The notes beneath the pieces are model-generated. The model saw nothing but the letters and a program-made list of their open reading frames with translations. It searched no databases and had not been told where the DNA came from. This document shows, piece after piece, positions 1-12,000 of a stretch of 64,000 bases of DNA. The stretch comes from Megalopta genalis. Lineage: Eukaryota; Arthropoda; Insecta; Hymenoptera; Halictidae. Each line of letters begins with the position of its first letter. Position 1 is the stretch's first letter. The DNA lies in contig NC_135016.1 of assembly GCF_051020955.1 (NCBI RefSeq), positions 30,763,131 through 30,827,130 of the forward strand. Direction: 5' to 3'. The translations under genes were made by a program, and so were the position numbers.

Positions 1-3000
1 TCATCGATACGTGTCCGCGGGACCGCGAAAGCTCGTCCTCGGACTTCAATGAAACCGATACGCTGCCGGTGTCTGCTCTGCAATGAAGAACCTAGGAATC
101 GGACGCATCCGAGCGAACGTGCGAATTTCTTCTCCATCTGGACTAAAGAATGGAGCTTTTGGTGTTTCAGGAGACTCCGAGTCTCGCTATCGGCGGACGA
201 ATTGTTGGTTCGAGATTAAAATGTGTCGTTTTAGAGAAGTATCAACCTTTTGCACTCGAGTGGTGATTCTGATAATAACCAATACCAATAATATAATTGT
301 TCCGTCACATTACAAAATAATTTTGATATCGTCAAAATTGTTTATATTCGTAAAACTGTTGATACTGTAACTGTTGTACGAGTTACAAGACTCTGTTTCA
401 TGCGATTAAAATGCACCGAGTCGTTTGATACGGGAATAACGTAGATCAGAGAAACTATTTTGAATTTACAGTTAAAATGATTTCGAGTATAAAGGGTCAA
501 CATTGCATTACCCGGGTAGTAAAAGTAACTGGCACGTGTTGTTTTATAACGACGACAAGACTGAATTTATTTAGAGTTCTCACTATTTTTATTACAATGG
601 ATGCTTGAATTATTCCGCGATCACAACTTGTTCACCTATTTTGTCGTTCTTAATTAAAACGACTCATCTACTAATTTGTCACTTTTCTTTTTTATCGTAG
701 AGTTCCAAGTGTAATTATTCCGATTTATTACAAATGTAATAAGAATTCTAGGATTGTACGAAAAGTATTCGATCAAATAAATCCAGCGTCTGTCGTTATT
801 AACCATTCGTGTATTTCATAAGAAAAATGTTTGCATTAACCAATTACATCGAATGTAAAACTAAATGATGTTATATATGTAAAGAAAATATTAATGTAAA
901 AGTGAATACGTAAGATACAGAATAAGAACATTCCATGCAATTATCCTCGATGGTTTAAAATAATTCTTTTGGCAACGTCTGATGTTCAACGTTTGCAACA
1001 CTGAAAAGTATTCGAACGATTTGTCATGCTGTCTAAATTTGTTCACAATTTTCGCACGGCGTTAAAGATGCTCGATAACAAAGACAAAAGTTACCATCGC
1101 TTTATTAACTCGTACATAGAAATAATTCTTTCCAGAATCATTCACGGTTTAGATCGAACATATTCTGGCGGGGGTAACACGAGTAAAACTCGACCAACAA
1201 AAAGTATCCACGAACTAGCGAAGAATACACGTTATTGTAAAGTAAAGTTTTCATTAAGGTCTGCAATTAACTTATGTACTCCAGTTTTACGGCCGGCGAG
1301 TCTACCGTTTAAAAGTCTTGTTAGAAAGTCGCATTAAAAAGTCCGGGCTACCAATTTCGGCGAAATATTAAAAAATTTCGCATGAGCGTTCCAGAACCTC
1401 CGGCGGCCCGATGTATATTCTCAAAAACGTGAATCTTCATTCGTCGGCAAAATACGAGGCAGGTGGGCGTACCCGCGTTCACGGGGAAAGGAAAATTTCA
1501 TAACGCACCGTGCCCCATAATTTCCACGGCAACGTAATATTCACCGCTCGCCTTCCCGTGCTTTTAATATACGCAAATTCGTGAATGCGTTTTTTTTCCC
1601 GACCAGCCAGTCTTTTCGCGATCGCGTGAAACGGGGCAAATTAAAAGATCCCAGGCACCCCGTCGGAGAAACGGCGTTTCAAGGACGTCGGTGGTCGAAT
1701 AGGCAGCTGGACTATTTTCGCGTTGCCTCGGCGCACATTGGCCAATGTTACCTCCATTTTGACGGACCAACTTTCCGAAGACCACGGCCGCGGCGCCGAG
1801 ATTGTGTAAATACGCTCCGACTCTGTTGGAATATGTTTAGTAAGAAGAAATAATGTTTACTCTGTTAACCACGAGCCAACTTGTCAGTAGTGGTCGTCGA
1901 TATCTCCGATGGTTAAATATTGAATTCACCGACCTTTGTCGGCGAACATTAAATATGCATGCCAAATATTCAACTGTCAATGAAATTATAGAGATTGCGT
2001 AAAACATTTCCATGCGCTGTGTTACCCGAACATTTAGAGCACATTATCATAACGTAAATGTGCAGGTGCTTGAGAAACTTAACAGTCTCTTCTTTTTTAC
2101 ATTTTATAATTCATATCGCGGACCGCGTTATAACGAATTATTTTTCGAGGGGACGCTTCGGTTTTTGCGATACGAATCGATTAATCGTTTCTTTCAAAAT
2201 TGTTTCCAATCTTCGGTCAGGATAAGATACCGAAAAGTGTCACGAAAACTAAGAACTTTTTACACTTTTTATTTCCAAATTGACGTTAGTCACTTTTTTT
2301 TTCTTCATCGAGTACAGCGACTCTGATCAACGCTCGAACATCTTTCAAAACGCAACAACTTTTTTAGAACCGGACTAAATTACTTGCATTTTTTTTAGAC
2401 GATACAGGGATCCGATAGAGTCTGCTATTCATTTTTTAACTTTTTTATCCGAGCCTGTAACGAAAATGAAAAAAAATGCGTTTTGTAGATCTCGATAAGT
2501 CGTACGCGCGTCGAAAATGAAAAAATACAAATGCAATTCCCGTTCCATTTGAGATAACTAAGCCTCAAACCTGGCGGATATTTTGCGTGACAAATAGATG
2601 GAAAGATTTATAATACAGACGATTAGGAGATACCGCGAAGAGGTAATTGCGAAATTTCGTACAAAGATAGCCGATGACAAATCAAAGCACTATCGCGGAG
2701 GGTAGAGTTTGGATTTATCGCGGTCCAACTGTCGCGAAGCTGACGATAACATAGGTCACCGGATCGATTTGCGGCTAACGAACGGTCCAGCCGAGTTGAA
2801 GAACGAAAGTTTAAACATCGCGACGGAGAGCAGGAACCCTCGCAAGACTGCTCCCCACGTGTCAAAGCCACGGGAGAACGTATCCAGGTGCCGTGCACCG
2901 TTTCGTTGCGGTTTCAAGTCGCGCGGCACACCGGGACACCGAGACAATGCGCAAGTAACGCGCAACAAGGAAACACGGATACCTCGGTCGCGGTGTAGGC

Positions 3001-5632
3001 GGCTCGTCAACGACGACTCTTTTTTTGCTCGGGGCTCGCGGCATTAGAGGCTAGCCGGTTCCTTCCGTGGCACCCTCTTTGCCGGTTGCGAAATTGCAAC
3101 GAGCCGGTCCCTCCCCCCGTTCCTCCCTCTTTATCCAGGCCACCGTGCGTCCTTACCGCCGGTGCCGCTTGCTCGAATTCCCTTTGACGTAAATTCCGTG
3201 CATTACCGACGCTGACGAGCGAGAGACGCTAACTTCATTGTTGTTTCAAAGGCCCTCCTCTCCGGGCCGGGTGCCTCCGCGTCCCCTGTCGACGGGACGC
3301 GTTCCTCTTTCATGGCGGCCGCTTCTCCCGTCCATAGGTGGGCGGTCCAGATATAGGGCAAACGGCCGAGAGAGACGCCACGTAGCAGTTACCAAAGGGT
3401 GCTACACGGTGGAACGAACGATGGAAGGAGGTGGACGCGCTGGTTTGGGGTAACCGACGTGACGTACGGATGAGGCGCAGGGGGTGAGGGGGGAGGGGGG
3501 GGGGGCTAAAGCGCTGCAAAAGAAGCCTCCTCCACTTCAAAGCGGAGGACCAGCGCTCGCGCGCGCGCGCGAGCCCTTCTGCCTCCAGAGAGGCAACGCG
3601 CCACGTGCTTGGCTCTCGCTCTTTCCACGATAATCGAGTTCGCTCCCCCTTAATGCGATCGGCATCGCTTACGACTACCGATGCCGATATCGCGGTGCCT
3701 CTGTACACCGCTTTGATGCGCCGTATATTGTGTCACTTCTGACACGTCACCTATGCCAGCGCTCGTCTCTTACCACGATTCGCGGCCGTATCGATTCGGT
3801 GAAAGTATTTCGAGGGGCCAATTGGGTTAGACGGGAACCGGATCGATGTGTACCGTGGACTCCCGATTCGGTCCACTGAACGACTTGCAACGAGGTAAGG
3901 TAAAAAACTACCTATTGTAGAACGCTTTTCAGGCAGCAGAAGATCATCGTCGATTTTATCGCAACTCAAAAGTTTGATCGTTGAATCTTTATATCACTGT
4001 CCGATATAAATCGACGTTTCTAGATATAACTTACTTTGGTAATGAACTTTGTAATATTTATTTGATACGAATGAAAAATAATACGAATACAAAAGCACAT
4101 ACGACTGTTAGGAAAAGTGTACAAATTCGTGCTCGGCTCGCAGAGATCCGATGGAAACATTTGTTCAAAGTTACAAATTTAAATACGCGTTGTTTAAATA
4201 AGTTATAAACTCGACCGATCTCTCGATTTGTGTCTGTTTTCAGAGTAGTTGATCCACCGAGCAGAAACAGCGGTCTATTTTGTTTTGGAATTAGCGTGTT
4301 TCGCTTCGTAAATGGAATCAAAATCGTGTTCAAATTTCGTGATAGAAGTTTGCGAACTTTGCAGGGAGAAATTGCTAATACATATGTATTTGATTACATT
4401 TATCAGGATATACCGTGTGAAAAAGGTTTTGAATTTTGAGTTTTTATTTTCGAGAGTTTGCTATCGCATGCATTTTTGCGCGCGAACTATTGGAACAACA
4501 ATACGAAATCGCGTAAAAGCGAAATATTTTGTTTAATGAAACGAAAGCTGAAACGTTTCGATTTATTTTAGCGATTACCGAGCTGCAGATTTTCACGCAT
4601 TCCTGGCGTGTACGAATTTACGAAATGCCACGAATGTACGTATTCGGAAAAATTAGTCGTATATTTATTTTATCCGCGTCGCATTCTCTCAGCCAACGAA
4701 ACAAACTCTTCCGGCATCCTGATCGTATAATGTAAAATCGATCGTTTAAAAATAACGCGTGACATTAGCGCAATAAACTTCGGCGATCGTCCGTACAACG
4801 TTCTCTTATCTCGCGGTTCTAGAGAAAATTCCGTCCGCTCGACGTATTCTGTAATACGTTTGATGCCAAAAATTACTGTTTAGCTTTGAACAAGAAATTA
4901 CGTGACCCGTATAATACGCGGCAGTCGCAGCGTTAATGGCCGTTCCGGGGGCAAGTATGCGCAAGGTAATTGCAGGAACCGAATTCACGCGGAAGCAGCA
5001 AAGTCGCGAGGGGCGGAAAATGAATCTTCGAAAGTGATCTAATTTACTTTGAGCCTAGCAATGGTAGATAGCATCCGGGAAAAGTGAATTTATACGTACA
5101 CATAGACCCGTTCCCAACCTAGCTTCATCTGCAATTCTGATCGAAACTGCGCGCGGCAACTTTCCATGTAATTTTCCTTTGTGCGCTCGTAGTCGGAATG
5201 ACGTTGAATTCGTGGAATTCGGTAATTGAGATCGAAATGAATCGAATCGATGAGGCGCGGCGCTTGTGTATTTCAGTATTTCTGTGTACGAAAACTATTT
5301 CCTGACCGGCAACGGAACGAATTGTTTCCCTCTGGCTGCTAACCGATCGATTGATTTTTGGGAGGCATCATAGTTAAACAGTATCAAATTATTTCACTCG
5401 CCGATCTTTCTTTTCGTTCATAAAATCTCATTTAGAAAGGAAGACGATCGATTCACACAAATTTAAAAAGTTATAAAACTTTCGGGATGCGAAGAGAATA
5501 CAATTTATTTATTTTTCGGCTTTTTCTAGTAAAAGAAACAATCGATAAATGCTTCGTGTAGCGATAGTACTCATTAAAAAAAAGACAGCTTTCGTCGGAG
5601 ACTTCTTTTCTACCCTTACGGTTTGCGTATTA
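1..5632. other. Intronic or intergenic DNA downstream of the Dscam2 Ig4 exon
   Basis: No gene is supported here. The stretch is AT-rich except for a GC-rich island at about 2900-3700, which has a poly-G tract (3483-3507) and an alternating CG run (3555-3572). Overlapping open frames in the island run on several frames and strands at once, as expected by chance in GC-rich DNA. It is presumably the intron after the Ig4 exon, because the next Dscam2 exon was not found. Confidence 0.6.
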
Positions 5633-6213
5633 TTGGGTTGGCAACTATGTAATTGCCGATTTCAGTTATAGGTGTCTCTCACTCCCATTTTTATGATATC
5701 CGTAAATGTTATATTATAAAATTATTATTATTATTATTATGTTATTTTTTATTATCCGTGAATGTTAACAACTGGACAAATTGAATGCAGCGGTCAAGGA
5801 AAAGCGACCAGAATTGGTCAATCGTAAAGGTGTCATTTTCCACCAGGACAATGCTAGGCCGCACACGTCTTTGTCCACTCGGCAAAAATTCATGGATATT
5901 GGTTGGGAATTGATGTTACATCCACCATATAGTCCTGATCTCGCGCCATCGGATTACCACTTATTTCGATCCCTGGACAACTCCCTTCGTGGTAAAACTT
6001 TTAATGACGATGACGCTGTAAAATCTCACTTAACTCAGTTTTTGGCCGAAAAGCATCAGACTTTCTACGAGCGTGGAATTTTCAAGTTGTCGGAGAGATG
6101 GCAAAAGGTCATCGAACAAAATGGAAAATACATTGCAGATTAAACTTCATTCCAAGTAAAAAAAATTTTTTATTTCATTGAACAAATCGGCAATTACTTA
6201 GTTGTCAACCCAA
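5633..6213 (+). mobile_element. Internally deleted mariner element, copy 1
   Basis: The element is flanked by TA duplications (5631-5632 and 6214-6215). It has terminal inverted repeats of about 28 bp beginning TTGGGTTGGCAACTA. Its 581 bp keep only the two ends and the C-terminal third of a mariner transposase gene. A short ATT repeat (about 5721-5740) sits close to the deletion junction. It cannot encode a working transposase but could be mobilised by an intact relative. Confidence 0.93.
5781..6143 (+). pseudogene. Mariner transposase C-terminal remnant (copy 1)
   Basis: This open frame of about 120 residues matches the end of a mariner DD34D transposase. HQDNARPHTS holds the second catalytic Asp, and HPPYSPDLAPSDYHLFRSL holds the YSPDLAP signature and the third Asp. 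The helix-turn-helix DNA-binding half and the first catalytic Asp are missing. The frame opens at a TTG that is just an interior Leu codon, with a stop four codons upstream, so this is a fragment and not a gene with its own start. It is nearly identical to the copy at 20760-21122. Confidence 0.93.
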
Positions 6214-7286
6214 TATTTTCTGGGGTTAATTTTACGCTCTTAGATTAAAGGGCGACGAATAAAAATCGCGTATCCTTAAAAATTTATCGCGTTTTAAATT
6301 TGCAGGTTGAAGATCTTCTTTCGTTAGTTTTATCGATATGCAACGTAAAACGAAGATGTTACAGAATTAATTTACACTTGATTCACTCGAAATATACTGC
6401 CTGCTGGTACAGGATTTCTACGCTCGGAATCCTTGAACTACTATGATTAATTCACAACTCGATAATAATTTCCATATTATTCTACACAACAACCAAGGCG
6501 ATGTCCCGTTATACGGAGCACAATTACTAATCAGAGACTCGTGTTCGATAACTTTAGTTGAAATCATACGCTATTACGTCCTGGAAATTATCATCATCGT
6601 TTAAGGAAGGAGAGTTCTAAATAGACCAGAAGCACGAACAAGAAAAAAACACTTCTTTGCGAAGTATATTCTTTTGTACATCATAGACAACCTCGTCCGA
6701 TCGAACACGTTCTTATACTAGTGGACAATACGCTGATAGTTATAAAAACACTATCGCGTACTTATTAACGATTCGATTTGATAAACACGAATATCAGAAA
6801 TACATTGAAATGCGTATAAACCGATGAAATTAAATATTGCTTATAGTTTAGTGTTAAAATATTAAAATCATCGACACAGCAGTTAAACTTTTGTTATCTA
6901 CGTCTACGGAACACTAATTGTTATCGCTTGATAAAACCAACAAGAACGCGTTTATTATGATTCGTATGAATTTCTTAAGGACAAAATAAATGACAAAATA
7001 AATTGTTACAAATTATTAGATAATAAAATTTTCAATCTGTTATTTTGTCACACTGGCTTTGAACAATTTCTCTTCGAACTTTTTACTGTAACAGAATATG
7101 TTGCACAACAAAAATTAATAAGCATCAGGATCAAGTGTATCTTTCTGGTCGAGTAATGACCAGAAAGATTGGGTTTATATGGGATGTGTCATCTTTATGT
7201 CGCGGAGTGTGCTCGTACACACGTAAAGGGCAATTCTCGTTTGGGATAATCGAGGTAAGTAACGATAAAGACGTGTGTAGACATAC
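6214..7286. other. AT-rich intronic DNA
   Basis: There is no supported exon, RNA gene or transposon between the mariner copy and the donor site of the Ig4 exon. Open frames are short and cut by many stops. Confidence 0.5.
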
Positions 7287-7570
7287 CGCCCAATTGAAGT
7301 TCTGCGGATGCCTGAGCAGTGTCCCCTTCTGCTCGTCTGACTATACACTGATACATTCCACGATCTTCCCTGCCGATCCCGTTGAGCCTCAATAATTCCG
7401 ATTGTCTGCCGGTTCCCGGCAGCTGCCGGCCATCCTTGTACCAGGTAACAAAGTGCGGTCCTGCTTGTGGATGCGTGCTGACCTCGCATCTAAATTCGGC
7501 ATTACCGCCTAAATGGACGCTCAGCAACGGCGGGGACACTTCTACGTGCAGCGGAGCAGTCACGATCAGC
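7287..7570 (-). CDS. Dscam2: Dscam2-like exon encoding Ig domain 4
   Basis: This exon carries the whole of Ig4: LIVTAPLHVEVSPPLLSVHL, GGNAEFRCEV with the first cysteine, FVTWYKDGRQLPGTGRQ with the core tryptophan, REDRGMYQCIVRRAEGDT with the second cysteine, and ASAELQLGG. The combination SVHLGG, WYKDGRQLP, MYQCxVRRxEGDT and AELQLG is what I recall of Dscam2 rather than Dscam1, and it is the main basis for the paralogue call. The acceptor ends ttctgcag at 7571-7578 and the donor gtatgt is at 7281-7286. The exon leaves one base of a codon. No exon encoding Ig5 was found between here and the window start. Confidence 0.93.
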
Positions 7571-7878
7571 CTGCAGAACAGTCTCCTTTGTATCCTTCGT
7601 ATGCTACGTTTGCCTTCGGTTCATGAAACACATAACGTTCTCGAACCGCATTTTTCAGTACGTAAATCGCGACCAAAAAACTCGCGCATAATCGTTTTCA
7701 AGATGGATAGTTTTTAAGAACTATTGGATCGTGAAATCTTAAGATAATAACTAGACCGTTGATCGTTATGCATGTGTGGTGTGCATAGATTTTTAGAATG
7801 CAAGATAACGTATAAATCGATAGGTTCTAATAGCATTTTCAGTCGCTGATTACAACGAGTAACGTTTAAATATATATA

Positions 7879-8289
7879 AAATATATTGTTTCGGAGAACG
7901 TTACAGAATTATTCTAAGTAACAATGATTCGCATAGTTTTTACACTCGAAGCTCAATTTTTCCAAAAATTCTTAAATAGAACTACCCATTGCTAGATTGC
8001 AGATTTTCGTCTAAAATAGAAACTGTTTGTATCGGAACAATAGTTAGAATAAAATTAAATAAGAATTAGAATGCAAAGTCAACTCTTCTTTAAATTCTAA
8101 TTCTTATTTAATTTTATCCTAACTATTGTTCCGATGCAAACAGTTTCTATTTTAGACGAAAATCTGCAATCTAGTAATGGGTAGTTCTATTTAAGAATTT
8201 TGGGAAAAATTGAGTTTCGAGTGTAAAAACTGTAACGTGTAACTGTAAAGTGTAAAAAATTCTGTAACGTTCTCCGAAACAATATATTT
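7879..8289. repeat. Long inverted repeat (hairpin) in a Dscam2 intron
   Basis: Two arms of about 195 bp (7879-8072 and 8094-8289) are near-perfect reverse complements separated by only about 21 bp. Outer ends read AATATATTGTTTCGG and its complement. Inner ends read AAGAATTAGAAT and its complement. The arms lack recognisable coding sequence and clear target duplications. It lies in the 1.3-kb intron between the Ig3 and Ig4 exons and would form a strong stem in the pre-mRNA. Confidence 0.9.
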
Positions 8290-8366
8290 TTAATGCACTT
8301 GTGGATTCTTATATACGATTAAATAATGTTTAATGATTAGATAAGAGAGTTTAAATGAAGAAGTCC

Positions 8367-8731
8367 CATAATGTCCAATAATTATGTTAACACCCGAAGA
8401 GGGGTGATTTTTTAGGTCATTTGAAGTAACTTTCTCCTTAGCGAAAATGCAATCCGCGGCTTTGTTTACGAGTTATCAACGAAAAACGGTGACCAATGAG
8501 AGGCGAGCTCGCCTAGCGCTAGGCGGTCGAGCCAATCAGCGGAACTAGGCTCCGACCGCTCGTTGGCTCGGCCGCCTAGCGCCAGCCTAACTCGCTTCTC
8601 ATTAGCCAGTGCTTTTCGTTAATAACTCGTAAACGAAGCCACGGATCGCATTTGCGCAAAGGAAAAAGTTACTTCAAATGATCTCAGGAATCACCCCCTT
8701 TCGGGTATTAATATAATTATAGGACATCCTG
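8367..8731. mobile_element. Foldback MITE of the CAGGGTGTCCCA family, copy 1 (old)
   Basis: The arms of this foldback share internal blocks with the copies at 16573, 34543 and 50960: TCATTTGAAGTAACTTTYTC, a CAATCCG block, a GAGTTATNAACGAAAAAC block and a CCAATGAGAGGCGAG block. The right terminus is preserved (AGGACATCCTG followed by TA) and the left one is decayed. The centre holds the palindrome CGCCTAGCGCTAGGCG (8511-8526). It has no coding capacity. Confidence 0.8.
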
Positions 8732-8887
8732 TAGAAAAGTTGCTGAACAAAGTCTAGTCTCTTTAAGCTCGTAATTTTTTTTTCAATCAGAATACAATAT
8801 CCCAGACTTTTATTAAGAGCTCTAACTTCCAGTTGTTCTTTTTATCGTAATCATGAATGACTCGTGTCAGATATGAATTATTGATAC

Positions 8888-9049
8888 CTAATTTCGGCGC
8901 TGGTTTCGCCACCGGCATTAGATGCGGTGCAACGATAAATTCCACTATCTTCTAGCGTGACTGCTTCGAGGGCTAGGACGGAGCCAAGTAGTCTCGTTCT
9001 TGGTCCAGAGTGTACCAGCACCGGTTCAGAGCCGGTTTGTGCGTACCAT
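8888..9049 (-). CDS. Dscam2: Dscam2-like exon encoding second half of Ig domain 3
   Basis: This exon is 162 bp with acceptor tttttcag just above 9049 and donor gtatca at 8882-8887. It begins with the invariant Ig tryptophan (WYAQTGSEPVLVHSGPRTRL), continues LLGSVLALEAVTLEDSG and reaches the second Ig3 cysteine in IYRCTASNAGGETSAEIR. The motif DSGxYxCxAxNxxG is the standard end of an I-set domain. The frame is continuous with 14115-14232 through a split Arg codon and with 7287-7570 through a second split Arg codon. The 1.3-kb intron that follows contains a strong hairpin and a foldback MITE. Confidence 0.92.
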
Positions 9050-12000
9050 CTGAAAAATGAAAAATGTTAATGTTTAATAAAATAACATCGAGCACAAACA
9101 GTGGAGTACGCATCGATCGTTCTATTATATTCTATCTTGTTAGAATGATTCGTTAATTCACAATACTAGTCACGTTAGAATGTTTCGAATGTTTCTAAAG
9201 AGCATCCGTAGCGATCCGTATCTTTTATACAAATTGTAAGAGTTATTACAGTTGTTACAATTATAAAACAAATAATTCAAAGTGTTCGAAAAAGCTATTG
9301 GAATTCACAATTATCTGACATAGATTATAAAGCAGCATCTCGTCGCGCAATTTCTCAAATAAATCTAGAACCTACGTCGAGCAACTTTTTCACGTGGCAA
9401 GCTAATTAGTCCACGTTATTACGATTTAATCAGCAACGAATACTATAAAAAAAAAGAAGAAGAAGATTCTTTCTGCAGAAAATGATGGAGGATTCCTTGA
9501 GCCAACATGATTTGTATGATCAGAAGATAATGCTTTTTCCCTTCATTCTCTCCTGAGGCATTCCGATTTTTGCCAGGATTTTCTGCCAGGCTTTTTAGTC
9601 CGGGAATAATTTTTCATATAAAGATGAGACGGCCTGTGGAACACAGCGGAAGGACGGGGCGCTGGGGGAGAGAGGTTCAATTTCACTGGCTTTTGGGTAC
9701 GTCGACCCAGAAACGACATCGAGTCGCATCCACCGCGAGCATTTATCCCGGAGACTCCTCGCTTTCTTTCGGTTTCCCAGCTTCTTGACAGCCTTCGATC
9801 GGGCCAGCATCGGTCCTCGAGCTGGCTGCGAATCACCGTGGTTACCCTTTTCCAACCGATCGCTTTTTCCTCCTCGGCCCGGTCTTCGTCACCCTTCCTT
9901 TTCCTTTCGGCGTCACTCACTTTGCCGCTTCTCCGCTCGTTCTGCCGTCTCCGATGCGCGATGGGCTCGAGTCCCCCGAGGAATTCCAACTCGAAAGTAA
10001 GCTCGAGACGGAAAGTTCGCCGCGAAAGGACTCGCGGGACAAGAAAAGACAAATAATATTCGACTCGCTACGCTGCCGGTACTTGTTAAACTGGTTTCCG
10101 ATGAGCTTCGGCTGTCGCGTAAATCGCGATGATATTCTGGCCATCTCGCCAGAAGGAGGGATCGTAATTGCGATCCGCGTTGCGTCCAAATGGAAACGTA
10201 ACGCAGTTCTTGAATCCGAGGAAGTTCTCGAGATAAATCATTTATGACTCGATAGTTTGGTTTATTCGAGCGAGTCTTGGGAACGGGGAACTTCACGCTG
10301 GCTACGCCAAATAAAGTTTCGCAAGCCGTTCTCTTGGAATATAACGGCGGACCTCGCTTTATTTCGAAATTTAATGGGCCGAAGGAGCTGGACTTTTATC
10401 GCGCAACAAACTTCTTTCGGAGGAACTGCCGCGGGGGAACCGGGGGGTTCCTTATGTTTTTTCGGAGTTTTCTTGATTATGTTCTAAGAAAACGGCTGTC
10501 GCGCTTTATTTGACACGCTTTGTACGATTCCGAACGATTGTTGAAAGAGATACCGTGAATAGCAACGAATAGCAATGTAATATCATAACAATATAATTAT
10601 TTAGTAAATAAAGTTTTGTTAAACCTATTTAAATAAATTATATATATTTTTTCTGAATAGCTTCTTGTAGTCGAACAACCGAAGAATCTCGTGAACCGAA
10701 TTCTCGTTACGAAAATATGCGCATACACGGTGCAGGATTTATTATCAAAGTTAATGTAATTATCCGAAGAATTTCGTTAACTATGTTACGAAAAAATGGT
10801 ATGAATGGATTGCGGATCTTTAGGATAAAATAACAATTTTCTTCATCAATTTCAAGAAATGAGAATTGACCAAACATACGTCTCTTCTCTCGATAGTTTT
10901 TACTATTTAAAACGAACACGCCTGTGTCCTTTTATTATTCCGATGTTTTTCCAATTTTGTATTTCAAGAATTTGGAAACTCAAGCGTCGATGTATCGACG
11001 ATAGCATCAAGCATTTATGTTGTCAATTCAACTGCCTCGATCATGTTATCATTAACGTAAACAACTTTCGCATATTGTCAAAACTTGTTCAGTTGCGATG
11101 CTTCATGATGACGTAATGTTTACACCACTATAGTTTCAAATTGTGCGTAACCACTCTATCTGTGTATCTATAGTTACGCATCGAAAAGTTTGTTCATTTG
11201 CTCGTAAATTAATAGATGTATATTTATTTGCCAATATAGATAATTCGTTGTTCGCGTAAATGTGACATTTCAAGACATTTAAGACACGTATTTCCATTGT
11301 TTTCACCGAATCAAGATAACGTGTAAGGACAAAAGTAATCTTTACAGATTATTCTTCAAACATTACGATGCAAGCTAACGAAGATGACGATCAGGCTATC
11401 GGTAGGCTTCCATCGATATAGGTACCGAATTATTGTTGAGTGACGTCTCTTGCTTACCAGCTGCCGTATCATCCATCATTTTGAAGAATGAGTTCGAGAC
11501 GATGGCTGTTGGAATTTGGACACGTTTGTCATCTGCTTTGTAAAGAGGACTACGCATTATTTGGTATCTCGGGGACGATATTCCAACGTTCTGTCGCTGT
11601 ACGTAAAATCAGCGGTGCAGCAGTTTTATAAAATACACACGGTGAAACATTGAAACGTTAATTTTGTCACAAGTTGTTGTTATTTCGTTTCTCATTCGTT
11701 GATAATTCGTTGCGCATTACTCGTAAATCCGTCGTTCCCGAGTTGTCGATACTGTTCGACACTTGCGATATGCGTTGAAAATAAGCCTCGTTGCAAAAGA
11801 TCGAAAAGTTCGGCATAAATCCACGATTTCCGCGAGGAAATGAATTTCACCGGTTTTGGGCCCTTCCTCTCTCATAGCGCGACGATTCGTTCGTCGTCGA
11901 TTTCCCAAAATCCTTGGTTCGCCTCGCCGCCCGAAAAAAATCGCAGCTTCCCAGCGCGCTGGCACGCCGGTTTGGTCACCGATATTCCCAATAGATTCTC

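Noticed and set aside
1..77. Possible further minus-strand exon of Dscam2 at the window edge
   Set aside because: An acceptor-like TTCATTGCAG leads into an open frame, but that frame needs a shifted acceptor to be in phase with the Ig4 exon, it lacks an Ig cysteine, and the frame using the obvious acceptor hits a stop after ten codons.
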